Below are positions 42,416 through 49,934 of a DNA stretch of 64,000 nt, in pieces. The notes under the pieces were generated by a model. That model was not told where the DNA came from. It did no database searches and saw only the letters and a list, made by a program, of their open reading frames with translations. The DNA lies in contig OY770021.1 in assembly GCA_963669315.1 (NCBI GenBank), positions 2,852,001-2,916,000 of the forward strand, read 5' to 3'. The stretch is from SZUA-547 sp963669315. Its GTDB lineage: Bacteria > Pseudomonadota > Alphaproteobacteria > Rhodobacterales > Rhodobacteraceae. The first letter of the stretch is position 1. Every line of letters begins with the position of its first letter. Position numbers and translations under genes: made by a program.

Positions 42416-43654
42416 TCAGTAGACGCGCGACCAGGTCGGGTTGACCGTGCCGGCCTCAAAGCCGACGCCCGCGCCGCCACTGACCGAAATACCGTTGAAC
42501 GGATTTTCCTTGAACGGGTTGGCGTAGTCGAAAGTCACGGAGATCCCGCCGCCCGCCACATACTTGCCGGAGGCGTTGACGCTGAGATTCTGGCTGCGGC
42601 CCGCGGCCAGGCGATCGCGGCTGACGCCGATGATGACGTCTGCGCCTGCGGCCGCGCCGACCCCCACATTCACGCCGCCGGCGCTGTAGAATTTCGGCCA
42701 GGTCAGCCCGTCCAGCGACAGCACTACGCCGCCTTCGCCATTCCCGCCTACGCCATACATCGCGCCGCCGCCGACGCCGATGGTCAGTGTGTGGAAAAAG
42801 TCGGCTCCGCCGCCTGTCGAGCGGACGCCAGAGGTCGGGGCGGCGCGCAGCGCTTGCGCCGTCTGGGGCGATACGCAGTTGAAGGCGATGCTCTTTGCGG
42901 AGTTCATATTGCGGTTCTTCACCGCGTCCTTGAACTGGCTCCGCCGGCCGCCGATGCAGGTCGCGATGCTCTTCAGCGCGCGTTGCTGGGCCGCAGTGCC
43001 GTTGTTGATCGCCTCTGCGGCGTTGACGAGGTTGGAGCCGATCGCGAGCTTGTTGACGGGCGTGCAGACGCCGCCGACAGGGCTGGTGCGATGCAGATCC
43101 GGATCGCAGCCGCGCAGCTGCTCCCATTTCTTGCAGACGCGCTGATTCAGACCGCCGCACTGCGTCATGCTTGGCTCATAGAACTTCGGAACCCTCGGCA
43201 TCCGGATCGGTTTGTTCTCGATGACGTCGGGGATCAGCTTGTTGTCGCGGGTGCAGACGCCGCCGACCGGGCTGGTGCGGTGCAGCCCGGGATCGCAGCC
43301 GCGCAGCTGCTCGGTTTTCTTGCAGACGCGCTGATTCAGACCGCCGCAATGCGTCAGGCTGGCGACGTAGGCTTTCGGGGGTTTCGGGAACCGGATGGGT
43401 TTGTCTTCGATAAAATCGGGGATCAGCTTGTTGTCGCGCGTGCAGGTCCCGCCAATCGGGCTGGTGCGATGCAGGCCCTTGTCGCAGCCGCGCAGCTGCT
43501 GCCATTTTTTACAGACGCGTTGATTCAGACCGCCGCATTTGCTGTTCGCCTCCGCCTCGGTGGAGGTCAGAAGGGTTATGGTCAAAGCCGCCGCCACCGC
43601 GACGAGCGTATTGGCGGTGGCGAGGGAGAATTTGGTGACATCTGAATTCAACAT
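42416..43654 (-). CDS. Secreted protein with three 63-residue 4-Cys repeats and a Gly-rich C-terminal domain
   Basis: A 412-residue exported protein of unknown function. After a signal peptide (about 1-36), three modules begin at Cys40, Cys103 and Cys166, an exact 63-residue period. Each has cysteines at +0, +8, +17 and +31, with CGGLNQRVCKK and LRGCD..LHRTSP.GG.C conserved. A helical stretch (about 210-265) with two further cysteines follows. The C-terminal Gly-rich, strand-like domain (about 285-412; TIGVGGGAMYGVGGNGEGG, VNVGVGAAAGADVIIGV) may be a beta structure. ATG 43654 has GAGGAAAG upstream. It is a paralogue of the next downstream protein, with the same signal-peptide length and first Cys position. 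Adhesin, inhibitor or envelope-matrix roles are only guesses. Confidence 0.75.
   Translation of the reverse strand: MLNSDVTKFSLATANTLVAVAAALTITLLTSTEAEANSKCGGLNQRVCKKWQQLRGCDKGLHRTSPIGGTCTRDNKLIPDFIEDKPIRFPKPPKAYVASLTHCGGLNQRVCKKTEQLRGCDPGLHRTSPVGGVCTRDNKLIPDVIENKPIRMPRVPKFYEPSMTQCGGLNQRVCKKWEQLRGCDPDLHRTSPVGGVCTPVNKLAIGSNLVNAAEAINNGTAAQQRALKSIATCIGGRRSQFKDAVKNRNMNSAKSIAFNCVSPQTAQALRAAPTSGVRSTGGGADFFHTLTIGVGGGAMYGVGGNGEGGVVLSLDGLTWPKFYSAGGVNVGVGAAAGADVIIGVSRDRLAAGRSQNLSVNASGKYVAGGGISVTFDYANPFKENPFNGISVSGGAGVGFEAGTVNPTWSRVY
43040..43537 (-). repeat. Three in-frame tandem repeats (189-bp period) encoding the 4-Cys module
   Basis: Codons for residues 40-205 of the three-module protein. Units begin at 43537, 43348 and 43159 on the - strand, 189 bases apart. 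The third diverges after its fourth cysteine. The DNA of the modules is also similar to 41935-42032 in the neighbouring paralogue, pointing to internal duplication. Confidence 0.85.
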
Positions 43655-43879
43655 GGCGCTTTCCTCTCGGCGGTGCTGTTTCCGGGTTGGCGCCCTTTCG
43701 GCCGCCTTGTGGAAAAAGCTATGAGCGCCATGGCATTGCGCGTATGGGGTCGATCCCCCATTCGACTTGGCCGGGCTGGACGGGGCGTGATTTCCGATGA
43801 GCCAACGCAAAACCTTCAGGCCCCAAGTGCGAGGCTCGATTGAGGTCGTCCTCCGCTTAAGGTCGGTTTTCCCGTCCGG

Positions 43880-44308
43880 TCACCAGGTGATCAGCGCGCG
43901 CGCCCCCGCGGCGCGCGACAGATCGAGCGTCGTCTGGATGACTGGAACGAACCGCCCGTCCACGCTTCTCCACAAGAACAGCTCATGACGGCCCGGAGTG
44001 ACTCGCGTGCAGGCCACCCCGCGCGAAGCGGCGACGAAGCGCGGTTGCACGCCCCGCCGGATGTCAAAGCCTGTCGCGTCGGTCGCGGTGCGATTCAGCA
44101 GGCAAAGGATGACATCCTCCACCCCATCGTCGGCCCGATCTTCAATCTCGATCCGGACGACGTCGCCTATCGCGCTTTCAAGCGTTTTGATTTTCGTGGA
44201 GTCCGCCTGTTCAGCCGCCGCCGCAAGGGCGAGGCCGGCCAACCCGGCGGCGCAAAACGCGCGGCGCGATAGCTGCACTTGCGCAATCTTCTGGCACGTA
44301 TCGAACAT
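43880..44308 (-). CDS. Small exported protein with Tat-like signal
   Basis: A 142-residue protein. The N-terminus contains SRRAFCAAGLAGLALAAAAE, a twin-arginine-like motif followed by a hydrophobic stretch. The mature part has alternating polar and hydrophobic segments (GDVVRIEIEDRADDGVEDVI, GRHELFLWRSVDGRFVPVIQ) that look like a small beta domain. I do not recognise the family. It lies between the Cys-module gene and a NarL-type response regulator, all on the - strand, so it may share regulation with them. Codon use and length support a real gene, but the start at ATG 44308 is uncertain. Confidence 0.6.
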   Translation of the reverse strand: MFDTCQKIAQVQLSRRAFCAAGLAGLALAAAAEQADSTKIKTLESAIGDVVRIEIEDRADDGVEDVILCLLNRTATDATGFDIRRGVQPRFVAASRGVACTRVTPGRHELFLWRSVDGRFVPVIQTTLDLSRAAGARALITW

Positions 44309-44365
44309 GCGCCAGAAGTATTCCGACGGCCCCGCCGCCGGTATCGGGTGAACGCCCTAGTTTTG

Positions 44366-45019
44366 CTAGAGCTCGGCCGACGGGTCGATCAGCCCTTCGC
44401 GAAGCGCGAACGCGATCAGCTGCGCGGCGGAGCGCACGCCGAGCTTCTTCATCATGCTGGTGCGGTGGTGATCGACAGTCTTGGCGCTGATCCCCAGTAT
44501 CGGCGCGATTTCCTTGTTGGAGCGCCCGGCGACGACCAGATTCAGGATCTGGCGTTCGCGATCCGTCAGCGGAGACGTCTTCGGTGCCTCATCCAGCAAC
44601 GCCACGACCGATGTCGAGATGTGCCGGGCGCCGCGTAGGATCTTCGGCAGCGCCTCATAGAGCTCATCGTTCGAGGTCGCCTTCGAGAACAGACCGTCGA
44701 CGCCGATCTCGACCAACTCACTCAGCTTCCCGGCCGAGGATATGCCGGTGAGCACGACAATCTTGGTGTCGGCGGACCAGCGGCGGGTTTCGATCAGCAC
44801 CTCGCTGCCGCCCGCATGGGGCATTTGAACGTCGAGCAGCAGGAGTTGGGGCCGGTGCGCGCGCACGGCGGCGATCGCCTCGATTCCGTTTGCGGCTTCG
44901 GCGACGACCTCTATTCCGCTCTCTTCGATAAGCCCCGGCGTTTCCAGAGCGGTCTTCAGCCCGCTGCGGACGATCGCATGGTCGTCAGCGATAACGCATT
45001 GGTATTTCCGAGGTTTCAT
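44366..45019 (-). CDS. NarL/FixJ-type response regulator
   Basis: A 217-residue two-component regulator. The receiver domain (about 5-125) has the phosphorylated Asp in LLLLDVQMPHAGG and acidic residues in VIADDHAIV. The C-terminal LuxR-type helix-turn-helix (about 150-210) reads LTDRERQILNLVVAGRSNKE and ISAKTVDHHRTSMMKKLGV. ATG 45019 starts the canonical MKPRKYQCVIADDHA; longer in-frame extensions would run into the divergent kinase gene. It faces the 7TM-DISM histidine kinase across 46 bases and is very likely its partner. Targets are unknown; the neighbouring secreted-protein genes are candidates. Confidence 0.9.
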   Translation of the reverse strand: MKPRKYQCVIADDHAIVRSGLKTALETPGLIEESGIEVVAEAANGIEAIAAVRAHRPQLLLLDVQMPHAGGSEVLIETRRWSADTKIVVLTGISSAGKLSELVEIGVDGLFSKATSNDELYEALPKILRGARHISTSVVALLDEAPKTSPLTDRERQILNLVVAGRSNKEIAPILGISAKTVDHHRTSMMKKLGVRSAAQLIAFALREGLIDPSAEL

Positions 45020-45065
45020 TCTAGAATTCACGCCAAAAGGCCATGCAGGGGCAGGGTTTAGCAAA

Positions 45066-47060
45066 GTGAACAGAACCCGTCGGACTATTGCAAGGCTCAT
45101 CGTCTCATTCATGCTTCTGTGCGGCTCGCCTTTGGCCGCGACAGGCGTGGAACGCGAGATCACACTGACCGCCGGACAGACCAAAGTGGCGCTTGATGCG
45201 CGGCTGCAATTCCATCTTGAGGGTGGCGAGCCGCTGGCGGAGAAAATCCGACTGTTTCTGGACGGCGCGTTCGACCCCTCGCTGGCGGAGGCGGCCCGCG
45301 ATGGCGCACCCTATCAACCGGTCTGGGGGGCGGTGACGCTGATCAATGGCACCCCCGATGACGGGCGAGAGGGAGACCCCTGGCACGTCGCGTCGGAAAT
45401 TTTCGGCCTCGTTGCGCTGGATCTGTTTGTGATCCGCGATAGCGGGCTGACCGAGACGATCCTCAGCTACGATGCACGCGCGCCTTTCGATCAAAGCGAA
45501 TACAACGGCGTCCGTCTCCGGTCCTCCGCCTTTCTTCTCGCACCCGAGGAATCCGCTCTGCTGATGGCGAAGATGGCGTTCGGGCCGGTCGCCTCCGCCG
45601 ACCTGATGCTTGAGACGCCGGTAGAGATGGATGCGCAGAGCTTTTTTTCAGGCATCTCGCTGACCGCCTTCTACGCCTTCAGCCTGTCCTGCCTGCTGTT
45701 CTTTTTCGGCTTCAGCCTGTCGATGCGAAGCAGCGTCGGTGTCGGATACTCGGCGCTGTTGATGCTGGGTCTGGCGCTAGTCGCATACCAGGACGGGTTG
45801 TCGTTCCGGTTCCTCTATCCGAACGCGCCCGCGGCGCATGTTCCGGTCGGCATCGCGATCCTGTTCGCGCTCTCCGCCGCCGGGTTCTGGGTTGCCGGGC
45901 ACTCGGTCGATGCGACCAGCGACCGACATCGTCTGGCTTCGGGGTTCCGGCGCGCAGGCCTGCTGTTCGCCGTCGCGATCCCGCTAACGCTCGTGGTCGC
46001 GGCGGAGATCATGGCCCCGGTATCGTATATCGCGGCGGTCCTGATGTTCGGCGCGCACGCGGTGGCGGTGCTGAACTGGCGACGCGTAGAGGGGCGCTTC
46101 ACCACGGTGATGCGCGCGCTGTCCTGGGTTTGCGCCGCGGCCGCTGCGGCGCTGGTCGTGCTGCTCTTCGCCGGTCGCCTCGGCGGCGCCGTCGATCCCG
46201 GTATTCTGATCAAGGCGCTCTACGCCGTGATCGGCGGATGGATCATCTTCGGGGTCACCATCGCCCTAGTCGACCTCCGCCGTCAGCATGCTGAGGCGAC
46301 GGAGGGCGCGCTGACCGCCGCCCGGCGAGAGGCGGATGCGACGCGGGATCTGCTCGAGACCGAGCAGAATTACAATCGCGCCCGCGATCTGGCGGCGCTG
46401 CGCCAACGCCAGCTGGCCACCGCCTCGCATGATCTGAAGCAGCCGATCATGTCGCTGCGGCTGACGATGGATTCGATCACCAAGGGGCAGGACCCGGCGG
46501 TGCGCGACCGGCTTACCGAGGCGTTTGACTATATGGAGAGCCTGTCGGCCGGGTATCTGGACGAAACGACGCCGGACGACGCGGCGGAGACTCCACCATC
46601 GGAGGCCGAGCCGCAAGAGCAGGAGCCGTATCCGCTCAATCTGATCTTCGACACGGTGGCGCAGATGTTTCGAGAGGAGGCGATCTCGAAGGGCGTCAAC
46701 CTGCGTAAGGTCGCCTGCTCAGCCCGGACGGACGCGCCTGTGATGGCGATCATGCGGATCATCAGCAATCTCGTCTCTAACGCCGTAAAATACACCACCG
46801 AAGGCAAGGTTCTGTTGGGCGCGCGTCGCCGCCCCGACGGGCTGGATATTCTCATCTGCGATACGGGAGTTGGAATGACCAACGCCCAGATCGCAGAATT
46901 CACCAGCGCCTACCGCAAGGGCGCACAATCGGACGGAACCGGCCTCGGCCTCTCTATCTGCTTCGAACTGGCTGAGGCGAATGGGTTGCATCTTTCGGTC
47001 CGCTCCACGCCCGGCGAAGGCTCGGTCTTCACTCTGTGGCTGCGCCATGCGGTGGAGTAG
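45066..47060 (+). CDS. Sensor histidine kinase with 7TM-DISM input domain
   Basis: A 664-residue inner-membrane sensor. Residues 1-25 are a signal peptide; about 28-185 form a periplasmic beta-sandwich of the 7TMR-DISMED2 kind (SPLAATGVEREITLTAGQTK, DLFVIRDSGLTETILSYDAR). Seven membrane helices follow (about 195-400), then a coiled coil and the kinase core. The core has ASHDLKQPIMSLRL with the phosphorylated His near 454, NLVSNAVKYT (N box), DTGVGM and GTGLGLSI. DISMED2 domains are thought to bind carbohydrate-like or other small ligands. The GTG start at 45066 is only fairly supported. It is divergent from its probable NarL-type partner and converges with a second kinase gene. Confidence 0.88.
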   Translation: MNRTRRTIARLIVSFMLLCGSPLAATGVEREITLTAGQTKVALDARLQFHLEGGEPLAEKIRLFLDGAFDPSLAEAARDGAPYQPVWGAVTLINGTPDDGREGDPWHVASEIFGLVALDLFVIRDSGLTETILSYDARAPFDQSEYNGVRLRSSAFLLAPEESALLMAKMAFGPVASADLMLETPVEMDAQSFFSGISLTAFYAFSLSCLLFFFGFSLSMRSSVGVGYSALLMLGLALVAYQDGLSFRFLYPNAPAAHVPVGIAILFALSAAGFWVAGHSVDATSDRHRLASGFRRAGLLFAVAIPLTLVVAAEIMAPVSYIAAVLMFGAHAVAVLNWRRVEGRFTTVMRALSWVCAAAAAALVVLLFAGRLGGAVDPGILIKALYAVIGGWIIFGVTIALVDLRRQHAEATEGALTAARREADATRDLLETEQNYNRARDLAALRQRQLATASHDLKQPIMSLRLTMDSITKGQDPAVRDRLTEAFDYMESLSAGYLDETTPDDAAETPPSEAEPQEQEPYPLNLIFDTVAQMFREEAISKGVNLRKVACSARTDAPVMAIMRIISNLVSNAVKYTTEGKVLLGARRRPDGLDILICDTGVGMTNAQIAEFTSAYRKGAQSDGTGLGLSICFELAEANGLHLSVRSTPGEGSVFTLWLRHAVE

Positions 47061-47091
47061 AGGAAGGGAGCCACGTTTTGGCAGGCATTCT

Positions 47092-48462
47092 TCAACCAGT
47101 AACAAGGGTCTGTTGAGCGGATTTTACGCTCACGTCCACACGTAGACCGCCCAGCAATTCGGAGGCCTCCAGCCGCAATTCGCCGCCATAGAGAGCGGCG
47201 ATGTCGGAGACGATCGCGAGGCCGAAACCGGACCCGGGTGCCGATGTATCCAGCCGCTCGCCCCAGGATGTGGCCTTGCCGCGCGCAGCCTCATCCAGCC
47301 CAGGGCCATCATCTTCAACCGAAAAAACGACCGCGTCTCCGTGTTTTTCAGCGGACAGCGCGATACGAGATGCGGCATGCCGATGCGCGTTGGTCATCAG
47401 GTTGGCGACGATGGCGTCGAGGTCGGTCTCGGCCATGCGAAGCGTAAGCTCCGGCTCGCAACGAAGATCGATAGACAGCGGCGCCGATCGGTAAAGCAGC
47501 AGAAATCCTTCGCGCGCGTCCTCCAGAAACGGCTTGATCTCCAACGCAGGATGCGGGCCGTCCGGACCGATTGACGTGGCGAGCCCGGCGTAGCGATCAA
47601 GCATGCCGCCCATCGCCGCCAGGCGCGACTGCGCCATCTCGGCGTCGCCGCCGTGCGACAAGACGTTTTGCGCCACCGTCAGCGGATGCCTGAGGTCGTG
47701 CGCGATTTTGCCGATATAGCGGCGCGTCCGCTCCACCAGCTTCGCATTCTGATCTATCGAGGCGTTCAGGTTCTGAACGACCGCCGCGATTTCAGAGGGA
47801 TAGCGCCCGTCGATCCTCGGGCTGTCGCCGGCGCCGTATCGCCGCGCAGCGTGATCCAGACGACGGAGCGGGCTCAAAACAAGCGCGATCAGGATCACGA
47901 TCAGACCCAGCATCAGCGCGCCAAATGCAACGAAAGCTTGAAGAGCCGCCTTGCGCAGGGCATCGGCGCGTTCGGCGATCAGCTCCTCATGTCGAGCGGC
48001 GCTCATCGCGACTGTATAGGTGACTCGCACCGACTCCGTCGCCGGCGCGCCCGGCGAGGCCGGAGGGTTTTCCGCCCTCGATTGCTGAACAATGGTGAGA
48101 TCGCCAATCGGCGACTCGACGGTCTTGCTTTGGAACCCTGTCACCTCTCCCGCAAGACCGGGCGGCGCGATTCCCTCGGCTTCAAATACTTCCGAGAGAC
48201 GGAGGCCTCCTTTTTCGTCGGCGACGCTCCAATGCAGGTCGTTGCTCGAGACCTCTGACGGGAAGACCCCTGTGATCTGCGCTGTCGTCCAGCGCCCCCT
48301 CAGTTCGCGGGCGAGCGACTCCATCCGCCCGTCCACCGCACGCCGGGCCGGCCGCTCCGCCGCCGCGTCGATCACAAACCAGGATACCCCACAGACAAGA
48401 GCGTAAAGCAACGTGGCGACCAACAACAATCGATGGCGCAAGCTTTGGGGGAAAAGCCTCAT
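47092..48462 (-). CDS. Sensor histidine kinase (OmpR-system type)
   Basis: A 456-residue membrane sensor. TM1 lies at about 10-32 and TM2 at about 160-188, around a periplasmic domain of about 130 residues (DLHWSVADEKGGLRLSEVFE). A HAMP-like segment (SPLRRLDHAARRYGAGDSP) follows. The dimerisation helix contains IAHDLRHPLTVAQN with phospho-acceptor His255, and the ATPase domain has NLMTNAHRHAASR, EDDGPGLDEA and GSGFGLAIVSDIAALYGG. ATG 48462 overlaps the stop of the upstream response regulator (ATGA, 48459-48462), fixing the start and showing coupling. The operon order is PepSY-like gene, regulator, kinase. The ligand is unknown. Confidence 0.92.
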   Translation of the reverse strand: MRLFPQSLRHRLLLVATLLYALVCGVSWFVIDAAAERPARRAVDGRMESLARELRGRWTTAQITGVFPSEVSSNDLHWSVADEKGGLRLSEVFEAEGIAPPGLAGEVTGFQSKTVESPIGDLTIVQQSRAENPPASPGAPATESVRVTYTVAMSAARHEELIAERADALRKAALQAFVAFGALMLGLIVILIALVLSPLRRLDHAARRYGAGDSPRIDGRYPSEIAAVVQNLNASIDQNAKLVERTRRYIGKIAHDLRHPLTVAQNVLSHGGDAEMAQSRLAAMGGMLDRYAGLATSIGPDGPHPALEIKPFLEDAREGFLLLYRSAPLSIDLRCEPELTLRMAETDLDAIVANLMTNAHRHAASRIALSAEKHGDAVVFSVEDDGPGLDEAARGKATSWGERLDTSAPGSGFGLAIVSDIAALYGGELRLEASELLGGLRVDVSVKSAQQTLVTG

Positions 48463-49133
48463 TTCGCCTCTGCGTAGGCGAGACGATATCCAAATCCGCG
48501 CACGGTCTCGATGGCGTCCTTTCCGAGCTTGTCTCGCAACCGGCCGATATAGACCGGGATCTCGCCGCCGGTTTTCGCCGACGCGTTGTCGAAAGCGCGC
48601 TCGGCCAGATCGTTGGCGGAGCTTGGGCGGTCCGCGCTGACGATCAAACAGTGAAGCAGGCGAAATTCGGTGGGCGTGAGTCGTAATGGCTCCGCATCCA
48701 GCCAAACCCGCATGGCGCGGGTATCCATGCGCAGCGGGCCTATTTCGAGCACCGGTGTCGACACGTTGGGGCCGCCGGAATTTACCGCGCCCCGCACCCA
48801 ATCCAGCAGAAGCTCCAAATCAACCGGCTTCAGCAGATAGTTGGTGGCGCCGGCGCGCACGCCGTCCCGCATATCAGCCACCGATTGCCGGGTCGCGGTC
48901 AGGACGATCACCGGCATCAAGCGCCCCGCGCCTCGCCAGCGGCGCAGAACGGACAACCCGTCCATGCCCGGCAGCCCCAAATCCAGAACTACCGCCGCGT
49001 AGGGCGCCGAAAGTCCAAGCTCCAGCGCTTCTTCGCCGTCGCTCGACCAATCGACGACGTATCCCTCGCCCACCAGCAGCGCGGAAATCTGATGCGCCAG
49101 ATCGGGGTCATCCTCAACGATGAGCGTGCGCAT
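48459..49133 (-). CDS. OmpR/PhoB-type response regulator
   Basis: A 224-residue regulator. The receiver has the Asp in AAVVLDLGLPGMDGL (about residue 51) and the conserved Lys in TNYLLKPVDLELLL. The winged-helix DNA-binding domain (about 128-220) reads LRLTPTEFRLLHCLIVSADR and VYIGRLRDKLGKDAIETVRGFGYRL. It is translationally coupled to the downstream kinase gene and lies 20 bases after the PepSY-like gene. Such QseB/PhoP-like systems often regulate a secreted PepSY protein encoded in the same operon. The imperfect inverted repeat at 49644-49679 is a candidate binding site. Confidence 0.93.
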   Translation of the reverse strand: MRTLIVEDDPDLAHQISALLVGEGYVVDWSSDGEEALELGLSAPYAAVVLDLGLPGMDGLSVLRRWRGAGRLMPVIVLTATRQSVADMRDGVRAGATNYLLKPVDLELLLDWVRGAVNSGGPNVSTPVLEIGPLRMDTRAMRVWLDAEPLRLTPTEFRLLHCLIVSADRPSSANDLAERAFDNASAKTGGEIPVYIGRLRDKLGKDAIETVRGFGYRLAYAEAK

Positions 49134-49153
49134 CGCGTGTTCCTTCGTTCAGT

Positions 49154-49594
49154 TCAACGCCGTCCTGGCGCCTCGTACAAAATTTGCCTCGTGTCCGGAT
49201 CGACATATACGATCGTTTCCGACCCGCTGCGGGATCGCACCCACACTTCATACATGAAACCGGACGACGTGCGCGCGGGTCTGCGTATGAACACATTTGT
49301 AATCTTGGAGTCGCGGTGCCTCGGTTGGCTTTTGATGACGCCATTCAGGCTGCGGGCGGAAACCCGCGCGCCGTCAGAGCGACCGGAATCCTTGCGCGCC
49401 CAACCCGGCGCGCCATTTTTCTTTTTCTTTTTCTTGTCCTTTTTCTGCGCAAGGCGCAGAGGCTCTGCGGTTGGCATAGCGTCACGCTGAGTTAGCGCGA
49501 CCTGCGCTGGCGCATCCGCGACCCGCACGCCAGCCACCGTCGGCGTAACGACTACGCAGAGCGCAAGAACAAGAGATGTGAAAATGGCGCGCAT
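49154..49594 (-). CDS. Exported PepSY-like protein with poly-lysine tract
   Basis: A 146-residue exported protein. The signal peptide covers about 1-21 (LVLALCVVVTPTVAGVRVAD). A strongly basic run (KKDKKKKKKN) is at about residues 51-60. The C-terminal ~60 residues look like a PepSY domain: SLNGVIKSQPRHRDSKITNV, then MYEVWVRSRSGSETIVYVDP and TRQILYE, the usual helix-sheet pattern with a closing D..T..IL. PepSY proteins are thought to inhibit proteases or modulate sensor kinases in the periplasm. It precedes the response regulator and kinase, suggesting feedback on that system. The poly-Lys codons form a T-rich run prone to slippage. Confidence 0.72.
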   Translation of the reverse strand: MRAIFTSLVLALCVVVTPTVAGVRVADAPAQVALTQRDAMPTAEPLRLAQKKDKKKKKKNGAPGWARKDSGRSDGARVSARSLNGVIKSQPRHRDSKITNVFIRRPARTSSGFMYEVWVRSRSGSETIVYVDPDTRQILYEAPGRR

Positions 49595-49934
49595 GCGTCA
49601 CCAGTCCCGATTTGCCGAGCCTCAAGTATCGCATTTCCCGACATTAAAATCCCATAACAGCCGGCGCATGGAATTTTAAGGTCCGCCCCGGCGATGGTCG
49701 AAGCGTCGGAACAGCTTAGACCGGAGCCGATGCGATGACCGTTTACGTCTCAATCTATCCCGCCGCAATTTGCTTCGCAGGGGCGCGTGTTCGCACGGCC
49801 CAAGGCGATAGCGACGCCGCCTGCATGACACCTGCTCGCGGCGCGGCGGCGAATCGGAATCGCAGCGTCCGCCAACTGTCCGACTCCCCATTCGTTCAAC
49901 GCAACTTCTCGAAATCGCCGGAGGGAGAACAAAA
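49595..49934. other. Divergent promoter region between the PepSY/two-component operon and the Arg-rich repeat protein
   Basis: A 340-base region with no convincing gene. A short open frame at 49735-49944 has no RBS and an implausible composition. The notable feature is the inverted repeat at 49644-49679. GGAGGGAG (49918-49926) is the RBS of the rightward gene. Promoters for both sides should lie here. Confidence 0.6.
49644..49679. promoter_or_regulatory. 12-bp inverted repeat, candidate response-regulator site
   Basis: TTAAAATCCCAT (49644-49655) and ATGGAATTTTAA (49668-49679) match as an inverted repeat in 11 of 12 positions with a 12-base spacer. The half-sites are 24 bp apart centre to centre. 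It lies 50 bases upstream of the PepSY-like gene start, where an OmpR-type regulator would be expected to bind. Confidence 0.55.

Noticed and set aside
42380..43645. 421-residue open frame on the + strand opposite the three-module Cys-rich gene
   Set aside because: It mirrors the repeats of the - strand gene. That gene has a signal peptide, RBS and conserved cysteines, while the + strand frame is low-complexity Ala/Asp/Arg.
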